Positions 1 through 8,300 of a stretch of DNA of 64,000 nt are shown piece after piece (within the stretch, counting starts at the first letter, position 1; each line of letters begins with the position of its first letter). The translations under genes were made by a program, and so were the position numbers. The stretch is from Curvibacter lanceolatus ATCC 14669. GTDB taxonomy: Bacteria > Pseudomonadota > Gammaproteobacteria > Burkholderiales > Burkholderiaceae_C. The notes beneath the pieces were generated by a model. The model was not told the DNA's origin. It worked only from the letters and a program-made list of their open reading frames with translations, and did no database searches. Location of the stretch: the NCBI RefSeq assembly GCF_000381265.1, contig NZ_KB906272.1:48434-112433 (forward strand), given 5' to 3'.

Positions 1-9
1 CGCGGCGCC

Positions 10-1317
10 TCAGGCGCGCTCGAAGGCCACCTGGCCGCCCACCACCGTGTAGCGCACCTGGCCCGGCATGGCCGTGCCGGTCAGCTCATAGGCGAAGGGG
101 GTGTGCTTGCCCTGGCTGCGCAGCGCCTGCGGCAGCACCTGCCACACGGCTTCGGGGTCAAACACGCACAGGTCGGCCACGCCACCTTCGATCACCTGGC
201 CCACGCTGGCCTGCAAGGTGCCCAACGCCGAGCCCAGCACCTGGGCCGGGTCGCGCGTCAGCACCGACAGCGCGCGCGGCAGGCTCAAGCCGAGGTCCTG
301 GCCCCACTTGAGGGCCAGGCTGAGCAGCAGCTCGAAGCCGGTGGCACCGGGCTCGCTCTCGGCAAACGGCAGGGTCTTGGCGTCTTCGTCGACCGGGTTG
401 TGGTCGGACACCAGGGCATCGATGGTGCCATCGGCCAGTGCTTCGCGCAGGGCGTCGCGGTCGCGCTGCTGGCGCAGCGGCGGCGTGAGGCGGGCGCGGC
501 TGTCGAAGAAGCCGATGTCGGCATCGATCAGGTGCAGCGAGTTGATGCTCACGTCGCAGCTCACGGGCAGGCCCTCGGCCTTGGCCTGGCGCACCAGGGC
601 CACGCCGGCGGCGCTGCTCAGGCGGCACAGGTGGACCCGGGCACGGGTGCTGCGCTGCAGCTCGAAAATGGTGTGCAGGGCGATGGTTTCGGCGGCCACC
701 GGCACGCCGCTCAGGCCCAGGCGGGTGGCCAGGGGGCCGCTGGCGGCCACGCCCTTGCCCAGGTACAGCTCTTGCGGGCGCAGCCAGACGGTGTAGCCGA
801 AGGTGCTGGCGTATTGCAGGGCGCGCTGCAGCACCTGGGTGCTGACCAGGGGCACCTCGGCCTGGCCGAAGCCGATGCAGCCGGCCTCGGTGAGCTCGGC
901 CATCTCGGTCAGCACTTCGCCGGCCAGGTTGCGGGTCAGTGCCCCCAGCGGGAACAGGCGCGACTGGTGCAGCTTCTCGGCACGGAACTTGAGCATCTCG
1001 ACCAGACCGGGCTCATCGAGCACCGGGTCGGTGTCGGGCAGGCAGACCACGCTGGTCACGCCGCCGGCCACGGCCGCCGCCATTTCGGATTCGAGCATGC
1101 CCTCGTGCTCGTGGCCAGGCTCGCGCAGGCGCGCCGCCAGGTCCACCAGACCCGGGGCCACCACCAGACCGGTGGCATCGATCACGCGCTGCGGCGTGAA
1201 CTCGCCCCGCAGGGCGCCAATCGACACGATGCGGCCCGCGGCCACGGCCACGTCGGCCACTTCGTCACGGCCCGAGGCCGGGTCGATCACACGGCCGTTC
1301 TTGATCAGCAGATTCAT
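10..1317 (-). CDS. pyrX: Non-catalytic dihydroorotase-like subunit (PyrX/PyrC')
   Basis: 435 aa amidohydrolase-fold protein of the dihydroorotase family. The usual metal-binding HxH after the first strand is replaced: the sequence reads GLVDLAARLREPG, with Ala61-Ala62-Arg63 where DLHVHLREPG is expected. The later motif SDHNPVDEDAK is kept. In pseudomonads such pseudo-dihydroorotases (PyrC') are structural partners of aspartate carbamoyltransferase; pyrB lies 14 bp upstream in the same direction, so the same role is inferred here. Transcribed last in the pyrR-pyrB-pyrX string, so co-transcription is likely. A catalytic dihydroorotase would be encoded elsewhere. ATG start at 1317. Confidence 0.9.
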   Translation of the reverse strand: MNLLIKNGRVIDPASGRDEVADVAVAAGRIVSIGALRGEFTPQRVIDATGLVVAPGLVDLAARLREPGHEHEGMLESEMAAAVAGGVTSVVCLPDTDPVLDEPGLVEMLKFRAEKLHQSRLFPLGALTRNLAGEVLTEMAELTEAGCIGFGQAEVPLVSTQVLQRALQYASTFGYTVWLRPQELYLGKGVAASGPLATRLGLSGVPVAAETIALHTIFELQRSTRARVHLCRLSSAAGVALVRQAKAEGLPVSCDVSINSLHLIDADIGFFDSRARLTPPLRQQRDRDALREALADGTIDALVSDHNPVDEDAKTLPFAESEPGATGFELLLSLALKWGQDLGLSLPRALSVLTRDPAQVLGSALGTLQASVGQVIEGGVADLCVFDPEAVWQVLPQALRSQGKHTPFAYELTGTAMPGQVRYTVVGGQVAFERA

Positions 1318-1331
1318 GGTGTTGCTCTCCC

Positions 1332-2294
1332 TCAGGCCTCGTTGCCGGCCACGATGCTCATCACGGCCATGCGGACCGCGATGCCGAAAGTGACCTGGGG
1401 CAGGATCACCGATTGCTTGCCGTCCACCACGGCCGAGTCGATCTCGACGCCGCGGTTGATCGGGCCCGGGTGCATCACGATGGCATCGGGCTTGGCCAGC
1501 TGCAGCTTTTCCTCGGTCAGGCCGAAGCTCTTGAAGAACTCCTGGCTGGAGGGCAGCAGCGCGCCGCTCATGCGTTCGTTCTGCAGGCGCAGCATGATCA
1601 CCACGTCGCAGTCCTTGATGCCCTCTTCGAGGGTGTGGAACACCTTCACGCCCATCTGCGCCATGTCGCTGGGCACCAGGGTCTTGGGGCCCACCACGCG
1701 CACCTCGGCACAGCCCAGGGTGGTCAGGCCGTGGATGTCGGAGCGTGCCACCCGCGAGTGCAGCACGTCGCCCACGATGGCCACCGTGAGGTTGGAGAAA
1801 TCCTTCTTGTAGTGGCGGATGGTGAACATGTCGAGCAGCCCCTGGGTGGGGTGCGCATGGCGGCCATCGCCGGCATTGATCACGTGCACATGGGGGGCCA
1901 CGTGTTGGGCGATGAGGTAGGGCGCGCCCGACTCGCTGTGCCGCACCACGAACAGGTCGGCTGCCATGGCCGACAGGTTGGCAATGGTGTCGAGCAGCGA
2001 CTCGCCCTTGGAGGCCGAGGAGCGCGCGATGTCGAGGTTGATCACGTCGGCCGACAGCCGCTTGGCCGCGATCTCGAAGGTGGTGCGGGTGCGGGTGCTG
2101 TTCTCGAAGAACAGGTTGAACACGCTCTTGCCGCGCAGCAGGGGCACTTTCTTGACCTCGCGGTCGCTGACGCTGACAAAGTTGGCCGCCGTGTCCAGGA
2201 TGTGGGTCACGATGTCCTTGGGCAGGCCTTCGATGGAGAGCAGGTGGATCAGCTCGCCGTTCTTGTTGAGTTGGGGGTTTCGTTTGTGGAGCAT
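1332..2294 (-). CDS. pyrB: Aspartate carbamoyltransferase catalytic chain
   Basis: Condenses carbamoyl phosphate with aspartate in UMP synthesis. 320 aa from the ATG at 2294 ([19 protein letters not shown]), the usual start in this order. An ATG at 2321, just after the pyrR stop, would add nine residues. Carbamoyl-phosphate motif [21 protein letters not shown], aspartate-loop LRLQNERM and C-terminal MHPGPINRG are all present, so the enzyme should be active. It sits between pyrR (upstream) and pyrX (14 bp downstream), consistent with an ATCase that assembles with the pseudo-dihydroorotase. No pyrI regulatory-chain gene is visible here. Confidence 0.95.
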   Translation of the reverse strand: MLHKRNPQLNKNGELIHLLSIEGLPKDIVTHILDTAANFVSVSDREVKKVPLLRGKSVFNLFFENSTRTRTTFEIAAKRLSADVINLDIARSSASKGESLLDTIANLSAMAADLFVVRHSESGAPYLIAQHVAPHVHVINAGDGRHAHPTQGLLDMFTIRHYKKDFSNLTVAIVGDVLHSRVARSDIHGLTTLGCAEVRVVGPKTLVPSDMAQMGVKVFHTLEEGIKDCDVVIMLRLQNERMSGALLPSSQEFFKSFGLTEEKLQLAKPDAIVMHPGPINRGVEIDSAVVDGKQSVILPQVTFGIAVRMAVMSIVAGNEA

Positions 2295-2322
2295 GGCAAT
2301 TCCCGGTGGTTCAGGCGACATC

Positions 2323-2829
2323 TCAGGCTTGTTCGACGTGGAAGCTGAAGCCACCGGCCTCGCTGCGTGCCAGCGCCAGCGTGCTGGCTGCCGGCAGGGC
2401 GACTCGGGCCGCCGCGTAGTCGGCCTGGATGGGCAGCTGACGCCCGCCCCGGTCCACCAGCACGGCCAGGCGCACGCTGGCCGGGCGGCCGTAGTCGAAC
2501 AGCTCGTTGATCACGGCGCGCAGGGTGCGGCCGGTGTAGAGCACGTCGTCGAGCAGCAGGATGTCGGCGCCATTGACGTCGAAGGGCAGCAGGGTCTGGC
2601 CGGCCGAACTCAGGCCGCGCTGGGCAAAGTCGTCGCGGTGCAGGGCCGATGAGATCACGCCCGGCGCGCCGGGCAGGCCCAGCTCTTTTTGCAGGCGCTC
2701 GACCAGCCAGGCGCCGCCCGAGGTGATGCCCACCAGGCGGGTTTCAGGCCCCATCAGGGAACGGACACCGCGCACCAGCTCGCGGTAAAGTGCTTCGGCA
2801 TCCAGGACCAGGCTTCCGGTGGAACTCAA
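2323..2829 (-). CDS. pyrR: PyrR: pyr regulator / uracil phosphoribosyltransferase
   Basis: 168 aa type I phosphoribosyltransferase. The PRPP-binding motif is intact ([15 protein letters not shown]), followed by the PyrR-typical [15 protein letters not shown]. In Gram-positives PyrR binds pyr mRNA and also makes UMP from uracil; in Gram-negatives the regulatory role is less clear. The start is a TTG at 2829, preceded on the minus strand by AGGAG six bases away and overlapping the ruvX stop (TTGA). The next in-frame ATG, about 26 codons in, would cut into the fold. Its position directly before pyrB supports a role in pyrimidine control or salvage. Confidence 0.92.
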   Translation of the reverse strand: MSSTGSLVLDAEALYRELVRGVRSLMGPETRLVGITSGGAWLVERLQKELGLPGAPGVISSALHRDDFAQRGLSSAGQTLLPFDVNGADILLLDDVLYTGRTLRAVINELFDYGRPASVRLAVLVDRGGRQLPIQADYAAARVALPAASTLALARSEAGGFSFHVEQA

Positions 2830-3251
2830 GGCAGACTCCTCAAAAACTGTTCAAGAATGATGCACGCCGAGGCCGCATCGGCATCGGCGGCACCCAGGGA
2901 ATGGGCTTCGGTGGTGCTGTAGCGCTCGTCCACCTCGAACACCTGCAGGCCGTAACGGCCCTTGAGCTGGCGCGCGAAACGGCGCGCCTTGATGGTGTTC
3001 TCGTGTTCGGCGCCGTCGGGGTGGAAGGGCACGCCCACCACCAGGGCGTCGGGCTGCCACTCGGCCAGCACCTTGGCGATCGCCTCGAAGCGGCGGTCGC
3101 CTTCGGCGGCAATGGTCTTTTGCGGCGTGGCCGACCGGGTGAACCGATTGCCCACCGCCACCCCGGTGCGCTTGGCACCGTAGTCAAAAGCCAGAAACGA
3201 TTGGAACTGGGCAGGAACCGCTGGAACGCCGGGGCGGTCAGCAGTGCTCAT
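2826..3251 (-). CDS. ruvX: RuvX/YqgF, putative Holliday junction resolvase / pre-16S nuclease
   Basis: 141 aa RNase H-fold nuclease. It carries the opening FLAFDYGAKRTGVAVGN with the catalytic Asp, the central ALVVGVPFHPDG and the C-terminal VDERYSTTEAHSLGAADADAASACIIL, where Glu and Asp complete the active site. E. coli YqgF acts in 16S rRNA 5' maturation; a Holliday-junction role is proposed in other species. The start codon overlaps the yqgE stop (ATGA) and its own stop overlaps the pyrR start, implying translational coupling across three genes. Confidence 0.93.
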   Translation of the reverse strand: MSTADRPGVPAVPAQFQSFLAFDYGAKRTGVAVGNRFTRSATPQKTIAAEGDRRFEAIAKVLAEWQPDALVVGVPFHPDGAEHENTIKARRFARQLKGRYGLQVFEVDERYSTTEAHSLGAADADAASACIILEQFLRSLP

Positions 3252-3847
3252 GCGTGCCCCGCCTCAGGCGACAGCATCCAGGCCTGCAGGCCCAGCAAGG
3301 CCAGGGCCTGGTCGTAACGCTGTTCGATGGGGGTGTCGAAGATCACGCGGCTGTCGGCGTCGACCGTGAGCCAGCTGTTTTCAGCCAGCTCGGATTCGAG
3401 CTGGCCACCGCTCCAGGACGAATAGCCCAGGGTGACGATGACCCGGCGCGGGCCGGCGCCGGTGGCCAGCGCCTCCAGCACATCGCGCGAGGTGGTCATT
3501 TCGAGCCCCCCGGGGATGGTCATGGTGGAGGCGTAGGCCGACTGGTCGCCCTCGGGCGTGTCGGCCACCATGGCGTCGTGCAGCACGAAGCCGCGTTCGG
3601 TCTGGACCGGGCCGCCTTGCAGCACCGGGGCGTCGGACAGGTCGGACCGACGCAAAGACAGATCGACCTTGTCAAACAAGGCCTTGAGTGAAAGATCGCT
3701 GGGTTTGTTGATGATGAGGCCCAGCGCGCCGCGCTCGCTGTGCTCGCACAGGTAAACCACACTGCGCGCAAAAGCCTCATCCTCCAGCCCGGGCATGGCG
3801 ATCAGGAAATGATTCGTCAGGTTGATGGGGGCAGAATCAGAAGGCAT
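3248..3847 (-). CDS. yqgE: YqgE/AlgH family protein
   Basis: 199 aa, the usual length for UPF0301 (YqgE/AlgH). Family hallmarks visible: NHFLIAMPGLEDEAFARSVVYLCEHSERGALGLIINKP near the N-terminus (in pieces: LIAMPGL, VVYLCEH, GALGLIINKP), VLQGGPV in the middle and VTLGYSSWSGGQLESEL near residue 140. The biochemical function is not settled; AlgH was named for alginate regulation in Pseudomonas. The pairing yqgE-ruvX is very common in proteobacteria. Divergent from the photolyase gene with 21 bp between start codons, so the two promoters must overlap or lie inside the genes. Confidence 0.93.
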   Translation of the reverse strand: MPSDSAPINLTNHFLIAMPGLEDEAFARSVVYLCEHSERGALGLIINKPSDLSLKALFDKVDLSLRRSDLSDAPVLQGGPVQTERGFVLHDAMVADTPEGDQSAYASTMTIPGGLEMTTSRDVLEALATGAGPRRVIVTLGYSSWSGGQLESELAENSWLTVDADSRVIFDTPIEQRYDQALALLGLQAWMLSPEAGHA

Positions 3848-3868
3848 CCCGCGATTTTAACGGTCCCT

Positions 3869-5344
3869 ATGCCCAAGCCTTACCCGATCGGTCTTTTCTG
3901 GTTCCGGCGCGACCTGCGCGCCCACGACAACGCAGGCCTGCACCAGGCCCTGAGGCAGTGCGAACAGGTGCACACGGTGTTCGTGCTGGACACCGACATT
4001 CTTGACCCCTTGCCGCGCCAGGACCGACGCGTGGACTTCATCGTGCAGAGCCTGGCCCAGCTCGACGAGGCCTTGCGTGCCCTGGCCGGGCGGGCCGCTG
4101 CCGGCCTGATCGTGCTGCACGGCCCGGCCCGGCATGAGGTGCCGGCCCTGGCCCGGCGCCTGGGTGCCCAGGCAGTGTTCACCAACCACGACGACGAGCC
4201 CGCCGCCCTGCAGCGCGACAGCGAGGTGCGCACCGCCCTGAGCCGCCAGGGCCTGGCTTTCCACACCGCCAAGGACCAGGTGATCTTCGAGCGCCGCGAG
4301 GTGCTGACCCAGACCGGCTCGGTGTACGGCGTGTTCACGCCCTACAAGAACGCCTGGCTCAAAAAAATCACGCCCTTCTACCTGAAGGGCTACCCGGTGG
4401 AACGCCACGCCAGCGCCCTGGCCGAGCGGCCGGAAGGCTTGCGCGAAGCACCGCCCAGCCTGGAGGCCATCGGCTTTCAGCCCACCAACCTGGGCAGCCT
4501 GCGCCTGCCGGTGGGCCTGGCCGGCGCCCGCGCCCTGCTGGACGACTTCCGGCCCCGGCTGGAGGCCTACCAGCGCACGCGCGATTTCCCGGCCCTCAAA
4601 GGGCCCAGCTACCTGAGCACGCACCTGCGCTTCGGCACCGTGTCGATCCGTGAGCTGGCCGCCCTGGCGCACCAGGCCAGCCACCGCGACCCGGCCGACA
4701 CGGGGGCCGCCACCTGGCTGAGCGAGCTGATCTGGCGCGACTTCTACATGCAGATCCTGGCCAACCACCCGGGGGTGGTGACGAACAGCTTCAAGCCCGA
4801 GTACGACGCCATCGAATGGGAACAGGGCCCGCAGGCCGAGGCCTGGTTCCAGGCCTGGTGCGAGGGCCGCACCGGCTACCCGCTGGTGGACGCGGCCATG
4901 GCCCAGCTCAACCAGACCGGCTACATGCACAACCGGCTGCGCATGGTGGTGGCGAGCTTTCTGGTCAAGGACCTGGGCATCGACTGGCGCCGCGGCGAGG
5001 CCTATTTTGCGCAGCAGCTCAATGACTTTGACTTGGCGGCCAACAACGGGGGTTGGCAATGGGCCAGCTCCAGCGGCTGCGATGCCCAGCCCTACTTCCG
5101 CATCTTCAACCCGGTGAGTCAGAGCGAGAAGTTCGATGCCGAGGGCCGCTTCATCCGGCGCTACCTGCCGCAGCTGGCGGGCTTGCAGGGCGCCGCCCTG
5201 CATGCGCCCTGGCAGGCCCGCCCCATCGACCTGCAGGCCGCCGGCCTGCGCCTGGGGGCGGACTACCCGCTGCCCATCGTACAGCACGACGAGGCGCGCC
5301 AGCGCACGCTGGCGCGTTACGCGGTGGTCAAGAAAACGCCCTGA
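3869..5344 (+). CDS. phrB: Deoxyribodipyrimidine photolyase (class I)
   Basis: 491 aa from the ATG at 3869 (MPKPYPIGLFWFRRDLRAHD). Repairs cyclobutane pyrimidine dimers with blue light. The N-terminal antenna (photolyase) domain occupies about residues 6-135 and begins GLFWFRRDLRAHDN. The FAD-binding domain (about 210-480) shows TWLSELIWRDFYMQIL, MHNRLRMVVASF, DFDLAANNGGWQWASSSG and CDAQPYFRIFNP, all typical of class I photolyases and consistent with FAD binding. An upstream in-frame extension to 3740 exists but runs antisense through yqgE and is not expected. Convergent with chpA, 43 bp apart. Confidence 0.93.
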   Translation: MPKPYPIGLFWFRRDLRAHDNAGLHQALRQCEQVHTVFVLDTDILDPLPRQDRRVDFIVQSLAQLDEALRALAGRAAAGLIVLHGPARHEVPALARRLGAQAVFTNHDDEPAALQRDSEVRTALSRQGLAFHTAKDQVIFERREVLTQTGSVYGVFTPYKNAWLKKITPFYLKGYPVERHASALAERPEGLREAPPSLEAIGFQPTNLGSLRLPVGLAGARALLDDFRPRLEAYQRTRDFPALKGPSYLSTHLRFGTVSIRELAALAHQASHRDPADTGAATWLSELIWRDFYMQILANHPGVVTNSFKPEYDAIEWEQGPQAEAWFQAWCEGRTGYPLVDAAMAQLNQTGYMHNRLRMVVASFLVKDLGIDWRRGEAYFAQQLNDFDLAANNGGWQWASSSGCDAQPYFRIFNPVSQSEKFDAEGRFIRRYLPQLAGLQGAALHAPWQARPIDLQAAGLRLGADYPLPIVQHDEARQRTLARYAVVKKTP

Positions 5345-5387
5345 GCCCGGTTCATCGCGATGAGGCGGATGCCTCACGCGCTCAGGC

Positions 5388-8300
5388 TCAGGTCTGTGCC
5401 GCCTCAGCCACCACACCCTGGCCGGCATAGTGCCGCACCAGGCTCAGCAGCTCTTCTTCGGCGTAGGGCTTGCCCAGGTAGTGGTTGACGCCCAGCTCCA
5501 GCGCGTGTTCGCGGTGCTTGGCCGCAATGCGCGAGGTGATCATGATGATGGGCAGCTCGCGCAGGGCCGCATCGTGGCGGATGTTGCGCGCCAGATCGAA
5601 GCCGTCCATGCGCGGCATCTCGATGTCGGACAGCACCACCACCGGGCGCTCGTCCTGCAGGCGTTCGAGCGCCTGCAAGCCATCGGCGGCCAGGGTCACA
5701 CGGTAGCCTTCGCGCTGCAGCAGACGCTGGGTGACGCGGCGCACGGTGATCGAATCGTCCACCACCAGCACCAGCGGCGCCTGGGTGTCAGCCAGCACGG
5801 CCGGCTCGGCCACAGGGCCAGACCCATCAGCCGCGGCGGCCGCAGCGCTCGCCGACAGGGCCAGGCGGGCCCGGATCTGCTCGCCATACACGTTGGCCAG
5901 CGCCACCGGGTTGTAGATCATCACCACCGCCCCCGAGGCCAGCACCGACATGCCGGCCAGGCCGGGCAGGCGCGAAAGCTGCGGCCCGAGGTTCTTCACC
6001 ACCACTTCCTGGTTGCCCAGCACTTCATCGACGTGCACCGCGATGCGTTGGGCCGCGCTGTGGAAGATCACCACCGGCCGCGTGCGGGCCGCCGCCTCCT
6101 GGCTGTGCGCAGCCAGTTGCAGCAGCGCCCCGCCCCAGTAGAACGGCACGGTCTCGACCCCCAGATCGAACTGCTGGCTGCGGTAGGCTTCGTCCAGTTC
6201 GTTCGAGCCCGAGCGGCGCACGATCTCGACCAGGCTGGCTGGCACGCCGAGTGTGGCCTGGCCGATGCGCAGCATCACCACCTGGGTGACCGCCGTGGTC
6301 AGGGGCAACACCAGCTTGAAGCGGCTGCCCTGCCCGCTGCGGCTGCGGGTTTCGATGCGGCCCCCCAGGGCGTTGACCTCGGTGCGCACCACGTCCATGC
6401 CGATGCCGCGGCCCGCCAGTTCGGTGACCTCGCTGGCGGTGGTAAAGCCGGGCATGAAGATCATCTGCGCCGCCTCGTCCTCGGACAGCACGTGGCCAGG
6501 CGCCATCAGGCCCTGACTCTGGGCGCGTTCGCCAATGGCCGCCAGGTCGAGCCCGGCGCCATCGTCGGCGAATTCGACCGACACATCGTTGCCGCTTTGC
6601 GTGACCTGGATGCCAATGCTGCCGGTGGCCGGCTTGCCCGCCGCCGCGCGTTGGTCCGGGCTTTCGATGCCGTGGGCCACCGCGTTGCGCAACAGGTGCT
6701 CAAAGGCCGGGGTCATGCGGTCCAGCACGCCGCGGTCCATCTCGATGCTGCCCCCCGTGATGTCGAGCTTGATCTGCTTGCCGGTTTCCTTGGCCGATTG
6801 CCGTGCAATCGCGTACAGGCGCTCGGCAATGCCGTCGAACTCGACCATGCGGGTGCGCAGCAGATCGCGCTGCAGCTCACGCGCCTGGCGGGCCTGGGCC
6901 ACCAGTTCGTCTTCGGTGCTGTCCACCGTGCGCTGCAGGTTGCGCTGCACCATGGCCACGTCGTTGACCGACTCGGCCATCATGCGGGTGAGCTCTTGAA
7001 CGCGGGTGAAGCGGTCGAACTCCAGCGGGTCGAAGCCCGCGTCCGAATCCTTGGCCAGGGCCAGGCGCGACTGCATCTGCGACTCGGCCTGCAGCTCGAT
7101 GTCGCGCAGCTGCTGGCGCAGCCGATCCAGGTTGCCTGTGAGGTCACCCAGCGAACTGCGCATCTGCCCCACACGCGACTCCAGGCGCGAGCGCGAGATC
7201 ATGACCTCGCCGGCCTGGTTGACCAGGCGATCCAGCAGTTGCGAGCGCACCCGCACCGACTGGCCAGCCAGTGTCTTTTGCGGCACCCACTGCACGGTGG
7301 GCGGCAGGGCCGGCCGCGGCACGGCCGCAGCCGGGGTCTCACCCGACAACTCCTGCGTGGCGGCCTGCAGATCGGCCTCGGTGGCCGCCTCGCTGTAGCC
7401 ACGCAGCGCATCAAAATTGGCCTGCAGCCCGTCAAAGCGGTTCACCAGGGCCTCAAGCGCCAGGGCGTCCACGCCGGTTTCGGCCAGGCCTTCGATGGCC
7501 GACTCCATGCGGTGGGCCATCTCACCCAGGCGCAGCGCACCCGCCAGGCGGGCACTGCCCTTGAGGGTGTGCAACAAGCGCAGCAACTCGGCCCGGGGCG
7601 CCTCCTGGGCCGGATCTTCCTGCCAGTGGCGCAGGCTGGCCGCCACTCGGGGCAGCAGTTCGAGCGCTTCTTCTTCGAAGATCGGGAACAGGTCGGGGTC
7701 GATCACGTCGACCGCGTCAAACTCGTCGTCGTAGGCCCGCTCGGGAGCGGCTTCGGAGGCCAGAGGCTCAGGGGCCGCCAGCGGCTCGGGCAGGGCCTCG
7801 TCGGCGGGCAACTGTGCTTCGGTGAGCTGCTCTTGCGGCAACTCCGGCGCCCCATCCGGCACCGACTCCGACGCCAACGCCGGCGCCAAGTCCTGCGAAG
7901 CCTCAGGGCTCAGCGCGGCATCCAAGTCGTCGGTCAGCGCCTCAGGCGCAGCGAAAGCTTCAGGCACCGCTTCAAGCTGGGGCTCGGGCAGGGCTTCTTC
8001 ATCCATGGCGCCCGGCGCAGCCAGAGGCTCTGCCACAGGGGACTCGCCCGTTTCGGCGAAGCCGGGCTCGTCGAAGGTCAGCTCATCAAAGGCGGGTTCG
8101 TTCGACGCCTGGGCCGGCGCATCGATCCATTCCGAGGGCTCTGCCAGGGCCAGGCTCTCCGGCATGGGGACACCTGCCTCGGTCGCCAGAATGGCCTCGA
8201 GGGCCTGCACCACGGCCGGTTGCGGCTCTTTGAGGAAGCCTGCGGCAAACTGGTGCAGCAAACGGCGGATGTCATCGGCCGCGTCGACAAAGGCACGGGC

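Noticed and set aside
103..1812. 569-codon plus-strand frame across pyrX and pyrB
   Set aside because: Lies antisense to two conserved pyrimidine genes and shows only low-complexity Ala/Gly/His/Gln composition.
3857..5428. 523-codon open frame antisense to the photolyase gene
   Set aside because: Shadow of GC-rich codons; the sense strand has diagnostic photolyase FAD motifs.
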